Translations under genes and position numbers: made by a program
Assembly (NCBI GenBank): GCA_028866355.1
Contig: JAGWIH010000002.1
Span: 1 to 34,461 of the forward strand
Source of the DNA: Alphaproteobacteria bacterium
Lineage (GTDB): Bacteria > Pseudomonadota > Alphaproteobacteria > ATCC43930 > CGMCC-115725
Length of the DNA stretch: 34,461 bases
Direction: 5' to 3'
Shown: positions 24,782 to 31,322 of the stretch, in pieces
How positions within the stretch are numbered: position 1 is the stretch's first letter
Layout: each line of letters starts with the position of its first letter
Notes under the pieces: generated by a model
What the model was told of the DNA's origin: nothing
Seen by the model: only the letters and a program-made list of their open reading frames with translations
The model's database searches: none

Positions 24782-25264
24782 TCACCCAACCAGCGGCCGC
24801 AGCGCCGGATGGCGCTCGACCACATGAAGATTCTCGAGTAGGCCATCGAGCCCCAAGACGTGGCCCGCGTTGTGGGCCATCAGGTAGACGATGACCGTCG
24901 CGTAGACGAGATGGAAGTCGACAAAGAGATTGAGATGATTCTCGATGAACGGCCAATCCATGTGCGCGAAATGGTACGTAAGCATCAACAGAATGCCGAA
25001 CGGGCCGCTGACGCGCACCAGGAGGCCCGAGACCAGAGACAGGCCGATCAGCAGGTGCCCCCACTTCATCAGGAAATTGGTGAATGGCAGAACCGCGGGC
25101 GCGGCAAACGTCGCGAAGAAATCGTGGAAGGTCACGACGTGATTGAGAAAGCCTGCCGCGCTGTAATTTTCCCAAATCTGCCACGTACCGGCATAGAGAA
25201 AAGTCCAGCCGACGAGAATGCGTAGGGCGACAGTGACGCCTTTATCGAGTGTGGCGGTATTCAT
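24782..25264 (-). CDS. DoxX-family inner-membrane protein
   Basis: The 160-residue protein has four hydrophobic helices (about 12-30, 62-82, 85-102 and 112-132) and the DoxX-like pattern ILVGWTFLYAGTWQIW at the first. DoxD/DoxX proteins include subunits of thiosulfate:quinone oxidoreductase, but most are of unknown function, and nothing here fixes the substrate. AAAGGAG is 7 bases before the ATG. The FNR box at 25321-25334 is centred 63.5 bases before the start codon, which would give a leader of about 22 bases. It heads the operon doxX, 31-residue peptide, usp, 129-residue protein. Confidence 0.8.
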   Translation of the reverse strand: MNTATLDKGVTVALRILVGWTFLYAGTWQIWENYSAAGFLNHVVTFHDFFATFAAPAVLPFTNFLMKWGHLLIGLSLVSGLLVRVSGPFGILLMLTYHFAHMDWPFIENHLNLFVDFHLVYATVIVYLMAHNAGHVLGLDGLLENLHVVERHPALRPLVG

Positions 25265-25320
25265 GATGGGCTCCTTTAAAAAGCCTCGTTGCTAGTCTGA
25301 GCGAACCGGGCAGCCGGGCA

Positions 25321-25334
25321 TTGACCTACGTCAA
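25321..25334 (-). promoter_or_regulatory. FNR/FixK box upstream of doxX
   Basis: TTGACCTACGTCAA is a perfect inverted repeat (TTGAC-N4-GTCAA) of FNR/FixK form. It overlaps the stop codon of the receiver gene (25331-25333), so the element is embedded at a gene end. With activation at -41.5, transcription of doxX would start near 25286. Confidence 0.72.
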
Positions 25335-25711
25335 GCCGCCAGCGCATTTTCGATCGCGGCCAGCAACGGCGCTTCGCCAACGGGCTTTTCGAGGAAGGCG
25401 GCAACGCCGAGCGCATGAGCGCGCGCGCTGATGGTCGGATCGGCGCCGCCGGTGATGAGGATCACGGGCATATGCAGCGCGGCGCCCTTCGGTGATGCCA
25501 GGAACTCGAGGCCGCTCGTGCCGGGGAGGTGATGGTCGAGAATGAGACACGCGTTGGCACGCGCTCGATATGCGCGTGTGAATTCGGCCGTCGACGCGAA
25601 CGCCGACACATCGAATCCATGCGATTCAAGCAGGAAGGTGAGCGAGTCGCGGACCGCGTCGTCGTCGTCGACCAGATAGATCATCGGTTTGTCTTTCACG
25701 GCAAATACCAT
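25331..25711 (-). CDS. Stand-alone response-regulator receiver domain
   Basis: The 126-residue protein is a receiver domain only. It has the acidic cluster DDDD, the phospho-Asp in LILDHHLPGTSG (about residue 59), the ITGGAD switch loop and Lys in FLEKPVG. There is no DNA-binding domain, unlike FixJ, to which its receiver is most similar. It begins 11 bases after the FNR-type gene and is probably co-transcribed with it. Such proteins can accept phosphate from a kinase such as FixL and drain or relay the signal (FixT is a precedent for a FixL antagonist, though not its homologue as far as I can see). An ATG at 25684 (MIYLVDDDD) is an alternative start. Confidence 0.82.
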   Translation of the reverse strand: MVFAVKDKPMIYLVDDDDAVRDSLTFLLESHGFDVSAFASTAEFTRAYRARANACLILDHHLPGTSGLEFLASPKGAALHMPVILITGGADPTISARAHALGVAAFLEKPVGEAPLLAAIENALAA

Positions 25712-25722
25712 CTTCGCCGTAT

Positions 25723-26475
25723 TCAGTCGTCTTCGTCGGCGGCGCCATCGGCCAGTTCCGCAAGCGCATCGCGATCGAGGATGTAGACCTTGCTCGATCC
25801 GTTTATGGCGATGCAGCCGCTGCCTTTGAGAACGGTGAAGACCCGGCTCACCGTTTCGGTCGTCAGGCCGAGAAAATCTGCGATATCGGTTCGCGTCATC
25901 GGCAGGTCGATCGAATCGTCGTCGTTGGGTTGCCGCCGGAACAACGACAGCAGGAACGAGGCGACGCGCTCGTGCGCCGTCTTGCGGCCAAGCAGCACCA
26001 TTTGGTCCTGGGCCGCTGTAAGGTCGCGGGTGATCGCATCAAGGAACTGGCGCTCGACGCCCGGAAATTCGGCAAAAGCGTGCTCAAGCTGCCGTCGCGA
26101 ACAGCGGCAGACGGTGACCGACGAAACCGCTTCGGCGCTGGCCGTGTATCTATCATTGGGTGCGAAGCCGAACATATCGCCTGGAACCAAGAAGCCGACA
26201 ATCTGCCGCCGGCCATCAGCGAGCAGTTTGAACAGCTTCACGACCCCGGCGACGACGGTGAAGACGTTCAGCGCCGGCTCGCCCTCGTCGACAAAGGCGG
26301 TGCCCGCCGCGATCGTCTGCGACGTCCGCGTCATCGCATAGCGTTCGAGCTCGCTGGTGCGGACCGTAGCGCATGCGTCGTGTCGTCCCGGGCAGGCTTC
26401 GCAGCGGTTGGCCCGTGTCGCCGGCAGAATGACTGTGGCGGGGATGCTTTGGCGAACGGCGGCAGCAAGCGGCAT
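25723..26475 (-). CDS. FNR/FnrN-type Crp-family regulator with [4Fe-4S] cysteines
   Basis: The 250-residue regulator starts at ATG 26475, which has GGGAG six bases upstream; a TTG at 26511 would add 12 residues. The N-terminus carries C25-x2-C28-x6-C35 and a fourth Cys lies at C123 in TVCRC. This is the FNR arrangement for an oxygen-labile [4Fe-4S] cluster, absent from FixK2 proteins. A cyclic-nucleotide-binding fold follows. The recognition helix has TTETVSRVF, whose E-x2-SR contacts fit TTGAT half-sites. It is probably made under FixLJ control (TACGTA elements upstream) and activates the five TTGAY-N4-RTCAA sites in this window, so oxygen would be sensed twice. Related names are fnrN and fixK; I leave the symbol open. 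Confidence 0.9.
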   Translation of the reverse strand: MPLAAAVRQSIPATVILPATRANRCEACPGRHDACATVRTSELERYAMTRTSQTIAAGTAFVDEGEPALNVFTVVAGVVKLFKLLADGRRQIVGFLVPGDMFGFAPNDRYTASAEAVSSVTVCRCSRRQLEHAFAEFPGVERQFLDAITRDLTAAQDQMVLLGRKTAHERVASFLLSLFRRQPNDDDSIDLPMTRTDIADFLGLTTETVSRVFTVLKGSGCIAINGSSKVYILDRDALAELADGAADEDD

Positions 26476-26563
26476 CGGCGTCTCCCAGACTATGGACGGC
26501 ACGCGGTGCAATCCTTCGGTCGCAGAGATACCTGGGTCGGTCCGAACGCGAAATTCGGTGATA

Positions 26564-26584
26564 TACGTAAGGGATTCTACGTAG
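26564..26584 (-). promoter_or_regulatory. Pair of FixJ-like sites upstream of the FNR-type gene
   Basis: Two copies of TACGTA (26564-26569 and 26578-26583, the second within CTACGTAG) lie 14 bases apart, about 90-110 bases before the FNR-type start codon. High-affinity FixJ sites in rhizobial fixK promoters have, as I recall, the consensus GTAMGTAG; the second copy matches 7 of 8 bases. The distance fits activator binding at about -45 to -70. Confidence 0.55.
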
Positions 26585-26613
26585 CCCGCGGCGCAACGCC
26601 GCCGTATTCCGGC

Positions 26614-26946
26614 TTAGCGCAGGGAGCTGCGGACAATGTCGGCCCGCGCGCGACCGGTAAATCGGGCAATTCTGGCGTCGAGTTCATCCCGGGTCACGGG
26701 CACGCCGTTGGCAGCGAGATCTTTCATCACACGGGTTGTGACCGACCGTGAATCGTCGTGGGCGACTTGGCTCTCGACCAGATCTTTGACGTAGGCGGCG
26801 GCCCGGCTGCCGGAAAACCCGATGCGCGCCGCCGCCCAACGGGCGAGCAACGCGTTGCGCCGCGCCGTAACCTTGAAGGCCAACTCCTGGTCAAGGGCGA
26901 ATTTCCGCTCGAACGCGCGCTCGCGCTCGTCATTGAAGGTATTCAT
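26614..26946 (-). CDS. DUF1476 protein, ATP synthase inhibitor subunit zeta-like
   Basis: The 110-residue protein begins MNTFNDERERAFERKFALDQ and continues with KVTARRNALLARWAAARIG. These are the hallmarks of DUF1476, the zeta subunit that blocks ATP hydrolysis by F1Fo-ATP synthase in alphaproteobacteria. The N-terminal helix is the part that enters F1. The ATG at 26946 fits the family start, although the frame is open to 27075 through non-ATG codons. There is no ribosome binding site, and an FNR box is centred only 40.5 bases upstream, so the transcript may be leaderless. Making the inhibitor when oxygen falls would protect ATP pools. It could be a second copy beside a constitutive one elsewhere. 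Confidence 0.85.
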   Translation of the reverse strand: MNTFNDERERAFERKFALDQELAFKVTARRNALLARWAAARIGFSGSRAAAYVKDLVESQVAHDDSRSVTTRVMKDLAANGVPVTRDELDARIARFTGRARADIVRSSLR

Positions 26947-26979
26947 ATTCACAGTATGCAGCAGCCCGCCGGATTGAAC

Positions 26980-26993
26980 TTGATCCATGTCAA
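26980..26993 (-). promoter_or_regulatory. FNR/FixK box upstream of the DUF1476 gene
   Basis: On the minus strand this reads TTGACATGGATCAA, matching TTGAT-N4-ATCAA at nine of ten positions. Its centre (26986.5) is 40.5 bases from the start codon, so activation from -41.5 would start transcription at the ATG itself. No divergent gene competes for the site. Confidence 0.7.
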
Positions 26994-27071
26994 ACCGGAG
27001 CGGATTTATTCGATGCCGGCGCGGATCGCCATCGCGGATATCGAGCCACATCAACCGACTTTCGTCCGACT

Positions 27072-29762
27072 TCAAACTTGGGCAAGCGGCAGTGTGACCC
27101 GCATAATATCCGCATCCTCCGGCAGGGATTTCGCCGCGAATCCAAGCTCACGGCAGAGCTCCAGCATCATCCGATTTTCCCGCAGGACATCGCCCTGCAA
27201 AACCCGCAACATTCGCGATCGTGCATATGTAATCAGATGTTTCATCAACAGGCGCCCAATGCCGTGCCCCTTGAGGTCCGAGCGCACAGTGATCGCGAAT
27301 TCGGCGTTTTCATTATTGGGATCTGCCGACAGCCGGACCACGCCATAAATATCCGGAGCGCTTTCCGGTGCGCCGGCTGACGAAAGCAGCAACGCCATTT
27401 CGCGCTCGTAGTCGAGCTGCGTCAGCCGGGCAAGCAGCGTCGGGCTAAGTTGGGTCAACGGCGCGAAGAACCGCAGGCGCACGTCTTCGCTGGAGAGCCG
27501 CCGGAAAAATACTTCTATCGCTGAAGCATCTTCGGGACGCATCGGGCGCAGCAAGCAAGTTTCGCCGCTTTCCAGGGTTACGGCTTCGACCAGTGCGGTG
27601 GGATAGGGCCTAATCGCAAACCGTGCGGCTGGATCGCCCTTGGCCGGTTTGACGCGAATGCGTGCGTCGAGGGCAATAATCCGATCGACGCCGGCCAGAA
27701 GCGGATTGATGTCGAATTCGGCGATTTCGGGACAATCGATTATCAGCTGGGAAAGCTTGACCAGGGTCAGGGCGATGGCATCGAGCGCCGCAGACGGCTG
27801 GTTGCGGAAGCCGCGCAGTTGGCGAAATATCTTCGTCCGTTCCATGAGAGAACGCGCCAAGGCGAGATTAAGCGGCGCGAGCGCCAGCGCCCGGTCGCCG
27901 ATGATCTCCGCCGCAATGCCACCCTGACCGAACAGCATGACCGGTCCGAACTGGGAATCGTCGGTCATGCCAAGCAACAGCTCGTAGGCGCCCTGGCGTT
28001 CAACCATCGGCTCGACGGTGAAGCCGGCAAGTTTCGCATCAGGGCGAATTCGCCGGACGCGATCGAGCATCGCGGCCGCGGCGGCCTTGGCCGCTTGTGG
28101 ATCGGCCAGATTGAGCACAACGCCGCCGACATCTGTCTTATGTGGGATATCCGGCGACAGGATTTTCACGGCACAGGGGGTGTCGAACGCGCGGGCTGCC
28201 GCTTCGACCGCGTCCGGTGTCGTTGCCGTTTGGGTCCGCACCACCGGAACCGCATAGGCAGCCAGAATTTCTTTGCTTTCGCTGCCGGACAGCCATGGAC
28301 GGTTTTCGGCCAGCGCATGCGCGATAATGCCGGCGGCGCGCGGCCGGTCGGGCGTGAAATCCGCCGCTACGGCGGCCGGAAGCTGGGACAGGAGCGCCTG
28401 ATTCGTACGATAGCGCACGAGATGCATGAACCCCCGTACCGCCTCGTTCGGCGTGGGGTAAGTGGGCATCCTGGCCGCGGCGAAGATCTGCCGCGCCTCG
28501 GCCGCGGTGCTCTCACCAACCCAGCTGGTCAGAACCTTGCGCCCGTTTTTCGCGGCGACGGCGGCGACTGCTCGGGCGGCGTCTGCCGAGGAAGCCAACG
28601 CCGTCGGCGCGTTGAGCGCCAACACGGCATCGACAGCGCGATCCTCGAGCAGCGTCGCCAGTGCATCGCCATAGCGGCGCGGCGTGGCGTCGCCGATGAT
28701 GTCAACCGGATTACCCCGCGACCAAGTGCGTGGCAGCACGCGATCGAGCGCCGCAATCGTCTCCGGTGCGAGCGGCGCCAACGTTCCGCCCATTTCCATC
28801 AAGGTGTCGGTTGCCATGACAGCAAGGCCACCGCCATTGGTGAGGATCGCAAGCCGCTCGCCTTCGAGGGGGCCGCATAGCGCCAACGTGGCGGCGGCGT
28901 CGAACAACTCGTCCAACTCGAAAACCCGCAAGATACCGGCGCGTCGGAACGCCGCGTCGTAAACTGCGTCGACGCCAGCCAAGGCGCCGGTGTGCGAGGT
29001 GGCGACTTTGGCGCCTTCCGGTCGACGCCCGGATTTGACCACGAGAACCGGCTTCATGCGGGCGGCAATTCGTGCCGCGGACATAAACTTACGCGCCGCA
29101 GTCACGCCTTCGATGTACAGCAGGATCGCTTTAGTCGCGGCGTCGCCGGCGAGATAATCCAGCATGTCGCCAAAATCGACATCGGTCATGTCGCCGAGCG
29201 AAACGACATGGGAAAAGCCGATGCCGCGCGCCACCGCCCAATCGAGCATCGAGGCGATGATCGCGCCGGATTGGGCGACAAAGGCAAGATCACCGGCGGG
29301 CGCCGGGAGATGCGCGAAGGTCGCATTGAGCTTGTGGTTGGGCGTCATGACGCCGAGACAATTCGGGCCGACAATGCGTAGAAGGTGTGGTCGCGCCGCA
29401 TCGAGAACGCGCTGCCTGAGGTCGACGCCGGCTTGATCGCTGCCCTCGCCGAAGCCTGCCGTGATGATCACGGCGGCTTTGCAGCCGATGTGGCCGAGAT
29501 CGGCGATGATTCCCGGCACTGTCGGCGGCGGCGTCGCGATGACGGCGAGGTCGGGGGTTATCGGCAAATGCGCGACATCGGTCGCTGTCGCCAGCCCGTG
29601 GATCGTTTTATGTGCCGGATTGACCGGCATGATCGGTCCGGCAAATCCCGCCGAGACCAGATTGCGTATCAGGATTTCGCCCACCGAGCCGGAGCGATCG
29701 CTGGCGCCGACGAGTGCGACGGATTTCGGCTGAAAGACGCAACTAAGATTGCGGGTGCTCAT
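27072..29762 (-). CDS. ADP-forming acyl-CoA synthetase fused to GNAT acetyltransferase (Pat-like)
   Basis: The 896-residue protein has an N-terminal CoA-binding and succinyl-CoA-ligase-like part (about 1-460, with SVALVGASDRSGSVGE), an ATP-grasp domain (about 480-700) and a C-terminal GNAT domain (about 730-890, with the acetyl-CoA loop DLKGHGIGRLLM). Salmonella Pat has the same layout and acetylates lysines, for instance on acetyl-CoA synthetase. Here the synthetase part keeps SHTGALAG with His257, the residue phosphorylated in active ADP-forming acetyl-CoA synthetases. It may therefore also make ATP from acetyl-CoA. Both roles suit oxygen-limited metabolism. It lies between PPK2 and DUF1476 on the same strand, without an FNR box of its own. 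Confidence 0.9.
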   Translation of the reverse strand: MSTRNLSCVFQPKSVALVGASDRSGSVGEILIRNLVSAGFAGPIMPVNPAHKTIHGLATATDVAHLPITPDLAVIATPPPTVPGIIADLGHIGCKAAVIITAGFGEGSDQAGVDLRQRVLDAARPHLLRIVGPNCLGVMTPNHKLNATFAHLPAPAGDLAFVAQSGAIIASMLDWAVARGIGFSHVVSLGDMTDVDFGDMLDYLAGDAATKAILLYIEGVTAARKFMSAARIAARMKPVLVVKSGRRPEGAKVATSHTGALAGVDAVYDAAFRRAGILRVFELDELFDAAATLALCGPLEGERLAILTNGGGLAVMATDTLMEMGGTLAPLAPETIAALDRVLPRTWSRGNPVDIIGDATPRRYGDALATLLEDRAVDAVLALNAPTALASSADAARAVAAVAAKNGRKVLTSWVGESTAAEARQIFAAARMPTYPTPNEAVRGFMHLVRYRTNQALLSQLPAAVAADFTPDRPRAAGIIAHALAENRPWLSGSESKEILAAYAVPVVRTQTATTPDAVEAAARAFDTPCAVKILSPDIPHKTDVGGVVLNLADPQAAKAAAAAMLDRVRRIRPDAKLAGFTVEPMVERQGAYELLLGMTDDSQFGPVMLFGQGGIAAEIIGDRALALAPLNLALARSLMERTKIFRQLRGFRNQPSAALDAIALTLVKLSQLIIDCPEIAEFDINPLLAGVDRIIALDARIRVKPAKGDPAARFAIRPYPTALVEAVTLESGETCLLRPMRPEDASAIEVFFRRLSSEDVRLRFFAPLTQLSPTLLARLTQLDYEREMALLLSSAGAPESAPDIYGVVRLSADPNNENAEFAITVRSDLKGHGIGRLLMKHLITYARSRMLRVLQGDVLRENRMMLELCRELGFAAKSLPEDADIMRVTLPLAQV

Positions 29763-29877
29763 GGCGCAGGGATTCCGGCGCGTCCGCGATGTGTCGAGGC
29801 TAGCAGCAACGCGTCACCCGCCCAAAGACCGTCTGGGCGCCGCCATCATGCTCCGTAAGCGAAAAAGTCTCTTCGCC

Positions 29878-30759
29878 TTAGTCTCTGGCATCGCGTTCCA
29901 GCTTGGCGCGGATGGCCCGCAATTCCTTCTGGCGCTGTGTCGCCGTACGCGGATAAGCCAATGGCAGCTCGCCCAGAACTTCGAGGACAATGTGGGACAC
30001 GATCAGGCGCGCGTTTTCCTTGTCGTCGGCCGGCACGATGTACCAGGGCGCAAACCACGTGCTGGTGGCGCTCAAGCATTTCTCATACGCCTTCATATAG
30101 TGTTTCCAGAATTTCCGCTCGGCGACGTCGGCTAAGCTGAATTTCCAGTTCTTGTTCGGCTCATCGATCCGCGCGATGAAACGTCGGCGCTGCTCGTCCT
30201 TTGACAAGTGAAGAAAGAACTTAACGACGCGCGTACCGCTGAGATGCAAATGGTGTTCCAGATCCGTGATCGAGCGATAACGCGCCTTCCACGTCGATTC
30301 CGTATTGCCGTCGGCGGGAGGCAGGTTTTCGCCGGCAAGAATTTCCGGATGCACCCTGACGATCAGAACTTCTTCGTAATAGGAACGGTTGAAGATCCCG
30401 ATATGGCCGCGTTCGGGCAAATCGCGCGTCGTGCGCCACAGGAAATCGTGGCGAAGTTCGGTGGCGCTCGGATGGCGATAACTGAAGACTTGGCAACCCT
30501 GTGGATTAATCCCCGACATGACATGCTTGATCACGCTATCTTTGCCGGCGGCGTCCATTGCTTGAAAGATGAATAAAACGGCATAGTGGCCGTCTGCATA
30601 AAGCAGCTGCTGCCGGTCGCTCAGGCGCCTGACATGATCAGCAAGGATGGTGTGATAATCGTCCTTGGATTTGTAGACAGGCTTGATCCGCGTCGGCCAT
30701 TTCTTGAGCTTGATCGCATCGCCTTCCGTGACGCGAAAATCGTCAAGACGAATTTTCAT
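29878..30759 (-). CDS. Polyphosphate kinase 2 family protein
   Basis: The 293-residue kinase matches PPK2 enzymes, which transfer phosphate between polyphosphate and nucleoside mono- or diphosphates. The Walker A segment QAMDAAGKDS (66-75), the Walker B segment HIGIFNRSYYEEVLIVRV and the lid region with KFFLHLSKDEQRRRF are all present. GGAGG is about 10 bases upstream of the ATG. Single-domain PPK2 of this length can be class I or III, and I cannot tell the preferred nucleotide. Polyphosphate could serve as a phosphate-energy reserve when respiration stalls. It follows the eRF1-like gene after 80 bases. Confidence 0.9.
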   Translation of the reverse strand: MKIRLDDFRVTEGDAIKLKKWPTRIKPVYKSKDDYHTILADHVRRLSDRQQLLYADGHYAVLFIFQAMDAAGKDSVIKHVMSGINPQGCQVFSYRHPSATELRHDFLWRTTRDLPERGHIGIFNRSYYEEVLIVRVHPEILAGENLPPADGNTESTWKARYRSITDLEHHLHLSGTRVVKFFLHLSKDEQRRRFIARIDEPNKNWKFSLADVAERKFWKHYMKAYEKCLSATSTWFAPWYIVPADDKENARLIVSHIVLEVLGELPLAYPRTATQRQKELRAIRAKLERDARD

Positions 30760-30839
30760 TCTTCATTGACCTCCTCGCCTGTTGGCGATGAGCGGGGGCG
30801 CATGTGGTGCATGTGCTGCCGATTCCGACGAACGCCGTG

Positions 30840-31244
30840 CTATGGCCGTTTGATCTGTGCGCGCATGCGGTCGGCTGCCTTGAAATAGCGCCGAGCCAAC
30901 GCCACGAGCTCGGCGTCGCTTACTTTATCCAGGGTCTCAACGCCGATCACACAGGGAAGCATGCCGGCGGCATGGCGGCGTAGAAACGCCATGAATTCGG
31001 CCTTCGCCGCCGCCGGGCCTACGACGTAAATCTCCTTCGCCGCCGCCAAGGCTCCTGCGATCTTGCGGAAGAAGACCGGATCGCCGGTCAGATGCGTGCC
31101 CGACGGGCTGCCTGCCTTGCCGTGGATATGATGGTTCTGATGCGGTGCGTGGACGACGGTCTCGTCGGCGTCTTCGTCGTTGAAATAGATGACCCGCGCC
31201 TCGTGATGATCGATCCAGGCTACCGCGTGATAGTGTTTGGTCAC
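30840..31244 (-). CDS. Small eRF1-domain-like protein ('translational machinery protein')
   Basis: The 134-residue protein starts at GTG 31244 with GGGG 8 bases upstream. It begins KHYHAVAWIDHHEARVIYFN, has a His-rich stretch (HQNHHIHGKAG), then IYVVGPAAAKAEFMAFLRRH and ends ARRYFKAADRMRAQ. This matches, from memory, a proteobacterial family labelled translational machinery protein, with a fold like the third domain of eRF1/Pelota. The function is not established. A related idea is stalling or protecting ribosomes under stress. It lies 78 bases downstream of nirK and is probably co-transcribed with it. Confidence 0.72.
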   Translation of the reverse strand: MTKHYHAVAWIDHHEARVIYFNDEDADETVVHAPHQNHHIHGKAGSPSGTHLTGDPVFFRKIAGALAAAKEIYVVGPAAAKAEFMAFLRRHAAGMLPCVIGVETLDKVSDAELVALARRYFKAADRMRAQIKRP

Positions 31245-31322
31245 GGCGCAATCCCCGTTCTCGAATGATGCAGTCTGTGCAAAAGCGCCAGCGGCAACGA
31301 TTCTTTTTGCCGGCGACTCATC

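Noticed and set aside
24972..24981. GTACGTAAG-like element resembling a FixJ site.
   Set aside because: It lies inside the doxX coding sequence; a few single TACGTA copies are expected by chance in 34 kb.
29845..29877. Possible terminator stem GCGAA/TTCGC after PPK2.
   Set aside because: The stem is only five pairs and lacks a T-run in the direction of transcription.
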